This document shows, piece by piece, positions 1 to 11,655 of a DNA stretch of 64,000 nucleotides. Where the stretch lies: contig JAZKJV010010762.1 of NCBI GenBank assembly GCA_037367405.1, positions 558,001 through 622,000 of the forward strand, read 5' to 3'. This DNA is from Ottelia alismoides. Its lineage: Eukaryota; Streptophyta; Magnoliopsida; Alismatales; Hydrocharitaceae. Under the pieces are notes generated by a model, which was given only the letters and a program-made list of their open reading frames with translations, made no database searches and was not told the origin of the DNA. The position numbers and the translations under genes were made by a program. Each line of letters opens with the position of its first letter. The first letter of the stretch is position 1.

Positions 1-1
1 G

Positions 2-97
2 CTGAACAACTCCAGGCCGACGCAGGCCCTCAACGGGCGGAAGGTGAGGTACTACAGCGGGGCGGAGGTTGAAGAGCTCAAGAACAAGAATAAATAA
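2..97 (+). CDS. 3' end of an unidentified protein-coding gene
   Basis: An open frame enters from the left edge and runs 31 codons to a TAA at 95-97. The visible C-terminus is polar and basic, ending in the residues EELKNKNK. GC content and codon use (many G/C third positions) are much higher than in the AT-rich DNA that follows, which is why I read this as a real exon end. An AATAAA lies across the last codons and stop (90-95). I do not recognise the family from so short a piece. No start or splice site can be seen because the rest lies outside the window. Confidence 0.5.
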   Translation: MNNSRPTQALNGRKVRYYSGAEVEELKNKNK

Positions 98-2470
98 ATT
101 CCGGTGGCAGTACAGTGCAATGCTGCCTCTTTTAACATATATGTAAAAGGTTGCAAGAGAGGAATGATGTGAGTGAGACGTTTTATATGTAACCACATCT
201 CATGTGAAAGATTCGTTTGTTTATTTGTGTTAAATACACATTGTCTATTTTTTTTTAAAAAAAACTTGGAACAATGGAGTCTGGACAAGCTGCGGATCCA
301 AGATACCATGCTAAACGGGTGTGCATGGTTAGTTTGGTTAAATGGATACCTGCCCCAATCCATGCAGGGTCCACCCTAAGCCCATGAATATCCAATAATT
401 ATTCCGGATTGGATTGGATACTCGTGGGTTGACACTAGAACTTGGCTCATGGCCTAACCCTGTGATGCTCTTCTTCTAGCTCTCCGCCCAACAACCCGAT
501 AGGCGATAATCATTTAATTGGGATGCAAATGGTTGGATACGGATACAAATAGAGATGATGTTATAGCTTTATTTTTTTGAATACAAATACGAAATCATAT
601 ACGGATATTGAAGGATATGAAAAATATGTTATTGTATTTTTAAGAAGCGGATATGGATGTGAAACAAATACGAAATGAATACGGATACTAGTACAATTGC
701 TCTATAAATTGCCTTAAATATGTATGTATTGGAAAAATTACATATGATATAAATATAAAAATGTACTTATATTGTAATTATTATAGATAATACAATTAAA
801 GAAGGTATTAATAATGCTATATATTGTTAAAAATGAATATACAACTATATTTATGTATAAAACTGATATATAGATATGAATATCTGGAGATATCGAAGTG
901 ATCATATCCATATCACTTTTAAAATACACACACATATATGAGAAATGGGGCTGCCTGATATAGCTGAAGATGCAAGGAGGGGGTCGTGCACGCTCACAAG
1001 GCGAGCTACACAATAGTTGAGGTGCCCTCTCGTGAGATCTCCGACTAATATCAATTAACCCACACAATATGGGAGTCAAGCAATCAAGTCAAGGTGTGAA
1101 TCGAAATATATTATACCCTACGATGAGTGTATATAGTAGACAAGCAAGTAGAGGCCGAACACAGGAAGCACGTGACGTAGTAAGTATTATTTAAGTAAAT
1201 AAATTAATAAAGCAAGTATGTATATACAAATGTGCAAAAATTACTCAAAGTATTTGTGAATTTTAAATTAAGTAAAAACAATTCTTCTCTCTCTCTATAT
1301 ATATTAATTTTTTTGGTTTTTAATTTATTTTAAGTTTAATAAAAATATGTTTAATATATTTATAATGATATATATAAATATAAAGATATATAAGGCTATA
1401 TAGATAATATATGATATATATAATATAATAATATAATAAATATATAAAAATCAGAAAAAAAACAAAAAATAAAAGTATTTTTAAAATTTTTAAAGGGTTT
1501 TAAAATATAATTAAAGTAATAATAATCATTAATTAATAATATAAATTATAGAAAATAATATATATTAACTTTATAAGGTATATTATATATAAATATACAA
1601 AAATAAACAAATAAAATCTTTTATATTTTCAAATATTTTTTGATTTTTAGGGATTTTGGGAGTTTTGTATTTTTTTATATATTTAAAATCAGGAATATAG
1701 CAAAATAGGTATTTATTTAAATAGGTTGAATTTATTTGAGTTTTAAAAATAGGAAATGGGCTCAAATTTTCTCAAACTATATTTTAATATATATATATAT
1801 ATGAAATAAAAATAAATATTTTTGATAATTTTTGGGAATATTTTATATTTTTTTATGTTACTAAGGTTTTACTCATTTTAAGAGTTTCTTCTGAGATTTT
1901 TTGTGAATTTTGGTCTGGAGTTATAAAATAAGCTAAAAACAGTAAGTATTTTTTTTGGAATTTTTCAGAAAAGTAGTATATATATTTTTTATATTTTTAA
2001 GTCAAACAGGGAATACAATAGCACTTGTTGATTTTTTAGTAAATACTAGATGCTTGCAAAATGGCAAATAAAAATAATAACGTGAACAATTAGCCAATCA
2101 TGCACATACACCTATTTTTTTTAAAATTTTTAGAGCACATGAGCTATTTTAAATAAAAAGAAATGCATAAATAAAATCAATTCAAGCAGGCATGGGTATT
2201 TTTGCAAATAAAATAAAGACATGGCTCACATGCAAATTAACCCAACATTTTGAACCAAAATTTGAATTTTTGATATTAAAACATAATTACAAAAATGATA
2301 GGGTATCTATGCAAAATGCTCAACTCATGTGGGGGACCACGTGAGCAGAGATGGCAAGGACCTAAAAGTAATATCCAAATAGTTCAGGGGTTTTCATGTA
2401 ATTTTTACTAAAAAATGAAATAATAATAGGACTAAAAAATAAAATAAATGTAGGGGGTATTATGTAATTA
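98..2470. other. AT-rich intergenic DNA without a gene
   Basis: There is no convincing coding sequence; the short open frames here are low-complexity. At 530-700 there are degenerate repeats of GGATAC/GGATATG words like those at 62,330-62,560, which probably come from decayed DNA transposons. From about 1,200 to 2,460 the sequence is very AT-rich. Part of it may be the far end of the old LTR that I place at 2,487-6,393, but I could not fix a boundary. Confidence 0.5.
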
Positions 2471-2486
2471 CCCCCCCCCCCCCCCC
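2471..2486. repeat. Poly(C) tract, 16 C
   Basis: Sixteen consecutive C residues mark a sharp step from AT-rich DNA on the left to a GC-richer block on the right. Its length is likely to be unreliable in any assembly. Confidence 0.95.
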
Positions 2487-5400
2487 AAGTTGCGTGATCC
2501 AGCAGCTCCTGATTCTTTACTTAGACACGTGGTCAGTTCTGGACGATGGATACTGGTTCGTTGATCGACGCTTGGGATTAAATCATGGCTCTGATCTGAC
2601 GGTGGAGGGAGACCTTGATCTGAAGATCGTCCTTCAAACTGGGGCTAAGAAGAGATCCAACAGATCGCTCTTCCTGAAGAACATGGAAGAACATCTTGGC
2701 CGATGAACTTCTCCTCTTCGATTCATCATCCTCTAAGTCCCCCACACGATGTTGTGATGCTCAATTGAAGGCCTGAGGTTCTCTATAGCTAATCAAAGCC
2801 TCAAAGATGTTCAAGACCCTTTGAAGAGATCCTGGAAGCTCGAAGAAAGTAGTGTATCATGGGAGTCAAGGCTCGAATGACCTGGGCCTCAGAGCCCCCT
2901 ATAGGACCTGTAAATGTGACAGAAAGAATGACGACACATTGGTGGATGGTCCTGGCTTTTATTGGAAAAGGTCGGATGAGTAAATGGAGGAGGTGGCAAA
3001 GTCTGGTGGAGGTTGTGGAGGTGGACTTCGATCTCCAAATAATCTAGTGTAGATCTGGGTGGCTGGTGAGGTGCAGATTATGGAGAAATGGAGGGACGAG
3101 GTAGTGGGATGTTTGGATGGGTCGGAATAGGGGGCATAACGACGACGAAGAAGGCTGATCTAGAGCTCTGGTGACCTAAGATCGACTTAATCTAAGCTAA
3201 CAAGACAATCAAAGCATGAAATAAGATGCATAATTAAAAGAAAATAATTAAAATTACCTAAAAAGGAAGGAAATAGCATCAAATTGGCTGGAGGCCAAGG
3301 AGACGGAACCGCCTGGAGCGGAGCTCCAGCGATGGCTAGGAACCTCCTCCTACGTCATTCCTCCTTGCTGCGAAGTACAACGACCAGCTCTTGTCACAAG
3401 CAACATCACCAGGGAGGTGCTCTGAGGGGCTAAGACCGGGTAGAAAGGGAACCACCTCAAAAAGGTGGAGGAGCTACAGTTTATAATGTGGAGGAAGGAG
3501 GGTTTTCGATGAGCGATGGCATGTGATTAGGAGTGGGATGATGGGGGAGATATTGTCGGTAAAGATCATGGATGTGTAGGGGTCAACGGGGTGAATGGCT
3601 TGAGATAAAGGATGATGAGGTGGTGGCATGAAAATGGGGAGAAGAGAAGGTCTTCAAAATTTTCTGACAAAAAGCTAAGGGGTCAGAGGAGTTGACATGA
3701 GGTCAATGATGGGCAGCCTCCCATTAGTCCAACTGGGCCGCTAGAAGTTAGAAAATAATAATTAATTAAAAATAAAATAATAAAAAAATAAATAAAAAGT
3801 TATAATATAAAAATATTTATTATTTTATTTACTATTTTATTATGATTTTTATTTACTTTTTCAAGTCATTTTATTATACGTTACTATTTATATACAACAA
3901 TGAAGGTCTATTTATCTTTATATGGTATATTTTATTTTTATTTTGTATTTTGAATTTTATTATTTTATATACTTATTTTATATATTTTAATTTATTTTTA
4001 TACGCATTTAGATATTTTTATTGTATTTTTTTGAATGTGGGTGTATACTTAATTAATTAGGTATATATACGTTATGGATATATATATTACCAATGTATTT
4101 ACATGTATTATTTATTTTTGTTTTATTTTGGTGATTTTATTTTAATTTAATTATCTAAATTTATTTTACATAATATATACAATTTTATAAAAATAAAAAA
4201 ATTTGAAAAATACAAAGAATAAATATATTCAATAAAATGTACAAGTATATTGCACAATATGGGCCCAAAACCTAAATTTTGCATCTTAACTCCAAATTAA
4301 ATGAATCACCTTACAATTAAAGGTGATTTTGGTCTATGTTAATACAATATGGAGAAGACACATTTTTGTGAATTTTTTATTTTGACTTTTCTTTTGTGTT
4401 TCTGATGAATCTCCATTTCATCACCTTTATTCTATCATTTTTACCTTAAAAACCCTAGCTAATGCATGTAAATAGACCTAATTTGCGCAAATTAACATTC
4501 ATTTTTTGTTGTATAAATATTGTATAAAATACTATTTTTAATACCAAAATTATATAATAAATAAAAAGAATAAAAAGAATAAATATCAAAGGTATTTTAT
4601 GACCCTAATTCCCGAGACCAAGTCAAGAATTGATTTGGTCAACATGGAATAAAGTAGGAGAAGATAAGGGCAAAAAATCACCAATAATTTCCATTCTTTT
4701 ATTCATCATTTATTTATTTTTAAGACCTATTTTATTGTGTACTTGTTTTACCTCAAATAAAGAAATTTTGTACATGAAAGTTGTATATAATAATATATAT
4801 AAAAATATAAAATTGTGTTTATACAAAAATAATACACAGTGTACAAATTATACTCTAAATAAGATTCCAAAATCCCAACTTCCAAGACCCATATCTCTCA
4901 AATGAAAATTCAAAATGTATAAAAATCACTTTATAATTGTATAAACTTTTAATAATCTATTTAGTGAAGGTGGTTTCATAATTTTTTAGATTTAGTATGT
5001 GAAAGTTAGGTTTTGGACCCCTATTGTACTACATACATGTATAAAATATTCATTTTATTCATTTTTTATTTTTATAATTTTATATTTTTATAAGTTTGTA
5101 TATATTATATATTATGTGTACATATTTAAAACAAAATAAAACCATAAATAATATATGAAAATAAAATATGTATACTAAATACATAGATGAAATACATATA
5201 CTTGTACCTATATAATAACTATACATATTTCTTTAAGTGTATATATTACATCATAAAAAAATAATAAATATATATAAATATAGAAAAATAAGTTATATAT
5301 ATAAAATAAGAAAATAAAATAATAAAATACAAAATACAAAATAAAATAAAATACACAAAACATAGGTAAATATACCTATAAAATAATACTAAAAATAAAC

Positions 5401-6393
5401 TTGTAATTAATCACCTCGAAAGAGTAAATAAAAATAATAATAAATACTTTAGAAAATACTAAGCATTTTTTATTTTATAACTTAAAATTAATACAATCAT
5501 TTATTATTTAATTTTGATTTTATAAATAATTTAGAATCTGGTTTTTCCTGGTTGGTCCACGTGGACCAACCAGGTTCCACTTCCAGTTGACCTCGGTCAA
5601 CTTTCTGACTGAGGCCCTAGGTTCTGTTAGACCTTGGTTTTGACTCGTTTTCTCGATTTTTTTATACGTTGATTCATCCACCAATTTGCATGGATTCCTT
5701 CTATGTTTTCCTTCCTCAATTCATCCTCAATCTCATGTGCGTGATTTTTTGGGACGAGTCTTCCTCGATCTTTGGAACCACTCCAGCATCCTGCACATAA
5801 GCTCCTCCAATCTTTCCTCCAATTTTTGAATTAAGTTAAATGATAGTAGAATAATTAATAAAAATAAAGAAGAATTATAAACATATAATACATATATACA
5901 AAGGGGTCCAAACGTTAAAACTCATACGTTTTTATTCTAATATTTTTTTGGTATTTTTAGTAAATAGTATTAGTTATAAAACGAAGTTTAAAGTGGATTT
6001 GATCAATTTGAAGTTTTCTATAAATAGTTATGAACCTTGGAAGTTGGGTTTTTAGGTTCATCATAATTATTTATTTATACATTAAATAATCGTTCTGATA
6101 TTTTTATAAATTAAGATCCTTATCTCCTCCTACTTATTTATTTAGTCAACCAAGTCAATATTGAGATGGTCTCGATTTTAGGATTAGTCTATACATATTC
6201 CATATATTCATCTTTCTTTTCTTTTATTTTTTTCTCTTTATTATTTTATCTTGGATAAAATAAGTGTTAAATATATGATATTAACAAATGTGGTTAGAAT
6301 GTTAATTAGTGAGTTAGTGAATATTTACATGTATTTTACCAAAAAATTTAGCCGAAATGAAAGAATAAAGGCGATGACTCATGTATTCATCAT
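2487..6393 (-). mobile_element. Probable 3' LTR remnant of an old Athila-like element
   Basis: Read on the minus strand, 6,393 starts with TGATGAATAC, the head of the LTR at 32,010. It is preceded on that strand by a purine-rich stretch and by the words GTTTGCTAAGGGACTAGCAAAG, split here as GTTTGCTAAGG and GACTAGCAAAG, which also precede the LTR at 32,010. Further in, an AT-rich part (about 6,390-3,740) is followed by a GC-richer block (about 3,740-2,490), the same order as in the inner LTR at 17,877-21,542. The left limit is a guess and may reach about 1,000. No target duplication was found. Confidence 0.4.
5547..5574. repeat. Perfect 28-bp palindrome with central CACGTG
   Basis: The half-site CCTGGTTGGTCCAC is followed immediately by its exact reverse complement, with no loop, so the centre is a CACGTG (G-box) hexamer. 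It lies in otherwise AT-rich DNA inside the presumed old LTR. It could be a regulatory site or a cruciform; no coding role is evident. Confidence 0.9.
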
Positions 6394-7834
6394 TCCCCTA
6401 TATTTTACCTTTGCTAGTCCCTTAGCAAACACTTATTCTATAAAAAGAAAAGGAAAAAGGAAAACAAAAAAACTTAGAACATGATTGTTTCTTTAAATCA
6501 AATTTCACTTTACCTAAAATCAAGAACTTGGAATAGGCCTTTGGATTAACAGTTTGTCGGGATCTCATTAGAATTAGGATTTAAGTCTCAATAGCCCTCA
6601 AGTTCTACAAATCCCTATCCAGGTTCACGTCAACAACCAGCTCAAATCCACCAATCCATCATGCAAACTCAACCTTGAAGTCAATTTGTATTGTATGTGA
6701 AAGATGTTATCTCTTCCTTCTTGGTCCATCCCAGTAATAAACTACCATTTGGTCCTCATCTAGCTACTCGATCCTCGAGGAAGGTGGTATTTCCTTCTAA
6801 GGTCTGGTAGTGTTGTGTCCACAATCGAATAGAGAGAAGTAGAAGAATGAGAAGAGAATTTGAGTGTGACAAATGTAGTCATATCTCTTTGTGAAGCTTG
6901 GCCAGTTTAGCCAAGTCTCCACTAAGACATGCATGCTATTTGAAGCTTGGATCATTGTGGTCATGTATGCATTTGGTATTTGGCTTCTTTTTGGTTGGAA
7001 GTGATTGTTGCATTACATTGATCTTTTATGCCTCAATGGATATAACATCTTTTCTTCCATCTATTTTTTGTGGTCTTGGAAAAAATTGTGTCAGAAGATC
7101 CTTCCCTCTTCCAAAGATTTATTTCAACCCCACACTCTCATCTTTAGACATCTGCGCCACTAGACAAGGATGAAAATGCACCACCAAATTGGATTGCCCT
7201 TCGCAACCCCATGCAAGTTGAGCTAAGTGTAGAGTGAATGAGTTCAAAATTGGTTCAAATGATGAAGAGTTAAATGGATGACACAAGGTGTCCTACTTAA
7301 GCAAGTTTAAGTTGAATTCATGGAACCCAAATAATTAAGTCAGAAGACCTAAAGAATCTTAATTCAAATTTCTATTAAAGTACCTTTAGAATTAAGTGGA
7401 TTAAGGCATAACTCAAGCTCCATCATTCAGACGTAGATCTATTCGGTTCAAGAATCAAACTTGTTTTGAAAAATGCTAATGAATGCAACAATTTTTTATG
7501 ACGTAGATTTTTCGGATTAAATTTTTTATGTAATTTTTAAAGAATATCGCAAGAATTATGTACATTTTAAAAAGAATGTTATACATATTTATATATACAA
7601 GATTTTGCATTTATACAATATTTACAAAAGAATTTTATTCATGAATTTTAAATAATTAAGAATTTTATAAAAGTATTTTACAACACATTTTATATACACT
7701 TTTTAAAAACATTTTTAACTCATTTACAATTTTCTATTGAACTTTAAAAACCCAAAATATATATCCATACATTTAGAGCCATATTATTAAAAATAAAATA
7801 AAATACGAATTGTGGCTTCTAAAGTATACATAGA

Positions 7835-7854
7835 ATATATATATATATATATAT
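7835..7854. repeat. (AT)n microsatellite
   Basis: About ten AT dinucleotides, followed directly by a short ACATACACAC stretch. Confidence 0.9.
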
Positions 7855-7866
7855 ACATACACACAT

Positions 7867-8376
7867 GACACCCCTCTATACTTAGCGTGAATTATGTCCT
7901 CATAGTGACCAAAGGAGCAATAAAGGAAGACATAACTCGTGCTAAGTATAGATTGGTGAAAAGAATACTATACTATAATGACCAAAGAATAACGAATAAA
8001 CGAATAGAAGCCAATCATCCCCTTTATACTTAGGATCAACTAATCCTAAGGATAACATACTAAAAAATGAAGATGATTGAGGTTAATAGAATATACACAA
8101 TCAACGACTCGGCTTGTCCCCTCCCCCCCTAAAATTAGTGTAAAATATCCCTAAATATAGAGAAAAATATCAACAGTTGAGGGACAAGCGAGAGAGTAGA
8201 CGATACACAAAACGGAAACAAACAAAGATGAAAACGAGTGATATTACCCCCTATACTTAGGGTAAAGAACACCCCAAGTATAAACAACAAGGGTAATAGA
8301 ACATAACGATATGAACAACACAATATCTACACCCCCTACAATTAGGATAAAGTACATCCTAAGCATAGGAAAAATC
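7867..8376 (-). repeat. Cluster of hairpins with polypurine-tract-like arms (old copy)
   Basis: Five imperfect inverted repeats follow one another at about 7,867-7,952, 8,020-8,054, 8,126-8,158, 8,247-8,284 and 8,330-8,370. Each begins with a C-run followed by TATACTTAGG-like bases and ends in CCTAAGTATA-like bases. On the minus strand each therefore ends in AAGTATAGGGG, resembling the polypurine tract. The first unit also pairs GCGTGAATTATGTC with GACATAACTCGTGC. They match, in the same order and at a similar distance from the LTR, the cluster at 30,054-30,401 of the inner element, but are more decayed. Confidence 0.7.
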
Positions 8377-8518
8377 CTAAGTGAGACCTAGGGGTGTAAG
8401 ACAAACGAAAGAATGAATGAGTAAAATCAAAAACATGTATGTACAAGGTGAAAAGAATGAACGAATCAAAGTGAAACTTAGGTATGAGATGCAAAATGTG
8501 AAAGATGAAGAACACATA

Positions 8519-10002
8519 TCATATAAAATAAATGGGGGCAACCTCAACGATCATCGGCTCATGATCAAGAAATGATTTCAAACGCTGATCATTGAATCGA
8601 AAGGTAGACTCAAAAGACAACTCGGATATGTCAATGCTACCGTTATCATCCACTTTTCGCACTATATAAGGGCCTTTGCACTTGCTTTGAAGTTTCCCTG
8701 GAAATAACTTCAGTCTCGCATCGAATAGCTAAACTCTCTGATCAGGCTTAAATTGCTTATGGTTGATGTGTGCATCATGATATTCTTTCATCCGATCCTT
8801 ATAATGAAGGCTACTCGTGAAAGCCTCATATCTCAACTCCTCCAGAGATGCCAACAATGTCTGCCTTTGATCTCCCACATTCTCTAAATCAAAGATCACT
8901 TCTTTCATGCCCACCATGAACTGTGCTTGATCTCAACAGGAGTGGCATTGCTTGCCATAAACGAGCCAAAAGGGAGATGCACCAATGGTGTTTTGAAGGA
9001 TGTTCTATATGCCCAAAGAATCGAGTCCAAAAGTGGTGATCAATCCTTTCAGTCTGAGCGAATAACCTTATGCAAGATAATCTTAACCTCCCTATTCGAA
9101 ACCTTGGCTAGACCAATTATCTGAGGGTGATACGGAGTAGCAACTCGATGGTCGTCACCGAACTCGCTAGCAAGTGCTCTTACCTTGTCATTGATGAAAT
9201 GGTTACCCCCGTCTGAGATAATAACTCGAGGAACCCCGAACCATGAAATGATATGCTTCCTTAGGAACTTGTAAATCGTGCTTGCATCAACGGCTCGGGA
9301 AGGAATAACCTAAACTCAATGATTCACATAATCTACGGCCAATAGAATGTACTCAAATACCTGATTCTTAGATAAAGGTCCCATAAAATTGATACCCCAT
9401 GCGTCGAAAACCTCATAGAAGTGAATCAATTATATTGGCATCATATCTCTATCTCCACAAGTGCTCATCCTCTAACAGTCAGTACATCTCTTCATGAATG
9501 CATGAGCATCCGCCACATGAGTATGCCACCAAAGACTGGATTGAATACCTTATGTGTTATCCTCTTCTCAGAATGGTGTCCTCTATCTTCTATTTTATGA
9601 CATTACATGAGGACACTATGGTATTCCTCATGAGGATTGATCTGACTCCAGACAAAATCTGCTCCTTCATGATAAAGGATCGGATCCTCCCAATGATAAG
9701 AATTGGCTTTCATAAGAAAAGTCTCAAGTCTCTATCTGGACCAACCTTGTGGGACTTTCTTGGCAACAAGAAAGTTCACAATGTCGGTGTACCATGGGAG
9801 AGAGGTGACAACAAGAATCGCCTCATCTGGAAAAGTCTCATTGATAGGTGTATCAAACTCAGAAGTATCAGATAGCTCTAATCGGAAGAAGTGATCCTCC
9901 ACCACATTATTGACTACAGGCTTATCCTTAATCTCAATATTAAACTCCTAAAGTAGAAGGATCCATCTGATAAGGCATGACTTGGAATCCTTCTTGTACA
10001 TA
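8519..10002 (-). pseudogene. Athila-like pol remnant: RNase H end, integrase, C-terminus
   Basis: Minus-strand translation in shifting frames gives the end of RNase H (RWILLL then EFNIEIKDKP), the spacer containing FPDEAIL and SLPWYTDIVNFLV, fragments of the integrase, and the pol C-terminus (LEELRYEAFTSSLHYKDRM, then SIDISEL, ending at a TGA at 8,519-8,521). Order and wording match the intact-order pol genes at 15,392-17,876 and 23,068-29,922. Many stops and frameshifts break it, so it makes no product. Protease, reverse transcriptase and most of RNase H are missing, which points to a large internal deletion. Confidence 0.8.
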
Positions 10003-10198
10003 AGTGATGAATCTTGTATTCATCATGCTAAATTTTGTTAATTAAGCTTTGTTCCTCAAAATTCATATGTATTTACTAATTAATAGAGCATCATTAGCAA
10101 TCAGACATTTGTAAATGATGTTTGTATTTCATCATGCAAAATTGCATAATGTGTAAATTGGTCTAAAAAGCTGCTAACTTCTCCTATTTACATTTGTA
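10003..10198. other. AT-rich filler at the deletion joint of the old element
   Basis: About 190 bp of AT-rich DNA separate the gag and pol remnants. It begins with TGATGAAT and ATTCATCA spaced five bases apart, resembling the palindromic LTR head. Near 10,180, on the minus strand, it has GTAAATAGGAGAAGTTAGCA, close to a word 60-80 bp inside the LTR (GTAAATAGGAAAAGTTAGCA). It may be an LTR fragment trapped at the joint, but the evidence is weak. Confidence 0.35.
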
Positions 10199-10752
10199 GG
10201 CTCCAGAGTTGTAGGCTCCTTCATTGTGCAACCAAGAACAGGTGGTTGTCTCTCCTCTCTTTGTGGTATATCAACCTCCTCGGCATCTGGGATCTCAGTA
10301 TCCGAAATATCTCTCCTAGCTCTCACCTGAGTCAACTCAGCTCAGACATCATTCATCAATCTACCTTACTCCTTAATCTAATTCTGCATAGACTCGAGGG
10401 AATCAAGTAGACCACTATTGATGGCTGCTTGATCAATCACTACAGATGTTGTATGCGGCTGCTGGGGTCCTTTTCCAACCATAGCGTCTAGAACTAGAAA
10501 GGAAATAGAATCCAAATCAGGCTATGCAAGGTCAATATGCAACTATTGAGTTGTAAGTGAAGATGTAACAAGAGGAGAAGAAGAAGGTGGAGTGGAAGAA
10601 GATCTTTCAGGGTTCGAGTCACGCCTGGAAGAGAAGACACGATGGGACTTTGGTTCGGTAAGAGGGACATATCGAACCGACATAGATGAATGGGCAGGTG
10701 TGCGAGAGAGGGGATCGACTAGGGCCAACCGAAGTGATCGTTTACCCATCAT
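10199..10752 (-). pseudogene. Athila-like gag remnant, N-terminal part
   Basis: The minus-strand start at 10,752 reads MMGKRSLRLALVDPLS, clearly related to MMGRRSLRQPLAAPLS of the inner element and MLGRRSLKNPVQQPL of the outer one. Further on, VVIDQAAINSGLLDSLES and a segment with DAEE parallel the inner Gag around residues 90-150. Stops interrupt it (one at 10,543-10,545). It stops at about the position corresponding to inner residue 190, where the large deletion into pol begins. No function is expected. Confidence 0.75.
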
Positions 10753-11650
10753 CGTGACTAAAGATAGAGAAAAGACAGACAATGACAAGACACAGACACG
10801 AGTGACTGTTAAAAACTCAGATGAAGATCATAACGGACTCAATACCAAGCACAAACAAACGCAAAGCAAGTCCCCTAATTCACCTACTCAACTCGGAGAT
10901 GACAGTAAAAGCTCGATCGTTACTCTTTCCAACATTAGAATTAGGTGACAAAACAGTTATTTGGCAAGCTCACAGGTGTAGTCTCATAGAGTAGATTGTG
11001 AATAAGTCGATGAATCCCCCAAGTAAAGAACTATCCATGTAAGAGCTCAGGAGTAGTTCTAAGGAAATCCACCTCCTTATTCATGCGACTACTTCTGCTA
11101 ACATCTGAGGCAAGTGCCTGCAGCAATAACAGGATCCGAGAGTCAAAGTCCAAGCGCTTAGGGCACAAGTCCAGAGCCTTGGGCTCTATTCCTTATGTGT
11201 ACGTGCCTCACTCTGTCTAGAGAGTACCTGCAAACAATGAAGTGTTGCTCTCCCAAATCAATTAATGAAGTCCACTACATTTAATTTTAGAAGTCAAGTA
11301 AAATTAGTAGTCCCAATTTTAATTTTCGGTTATCACTTTTTTATCAAGTAGAATTAGCAACCCAAGTTTCACATATGAATTCTGATTCTTTTGAATTTGA
11401 TATTGTTTTGTAATTAATTGAATGTACATTAATTTAAAAGTAAGTAAATGCTTATAGGAGACTATATGAGAGAGATATTTACATTTATGATCTGTTGTCT
11501 CAAAACTACGGTTTGGGTTTTATTGTGCAAAAATAAAAGTTAGTATTTTTTGGTATTTTCTTTTGTTAGTCTTACTAATATGTACAAAATAAATTTTATT
11601 ATATTTTATTTGGGATCGGTGAAAAATAATTAAAAATCTGGAAAGATATG
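10753..11650 (-). other. Leader and possible 5' LTR remnant of the old element
   Basis: There is no gene. Because gag starts at 10,752 on the minus strand, this should be the untranslated leader and possibly LTR. I see no tRNA-Asp primer site here, and the space is far too short for an LTR of 3-4 kb plus leader, so parts must be deleted. The outer element was inserted at the right end of this stretch. Confidence 0.4.
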
Positions 11651-11655
11651 GTAAT

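Larger units (their letters stand above)
6394..8518 (-). other. 3' untranslated region of the old Athila-like element
   Basis: This is the non-coding stretch between the pol end at 8,519 and the LTR head at 6,393. Read on the minus strand it keeps words shared with the inner element's 3' region: the segment at 6,895-6,916 corresponds to GACTTGGCTACACTGG near 31,478, and the LTR-adjacent CTAAGGGACTAGCAAAG matches 31,978-31,994. It contains the hairpin cluster at 7,867-8,376 and an (AT)n tract. There is no gene of its own. Confidence 0.55.

Noticed and set aside
2494..3047. Short open frames in the GC-richer block as genes
   Set aside because: No start context, domain or conservation is visible; the block fits the GC-rich zone of an old LTR.
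7867..8376. A CRISPR-like array
   Set aside because: The units are imperfect inverted repeats of unequal spacing in a plant retroelement and match the hairpin series of the inner element.
10003..10198. A nested solo LTR in the old element
   Set aside because: Only two short words resemble the LTR, and the head-like palindrome overlaps what could be ordinary pol sequence; too weak to call.
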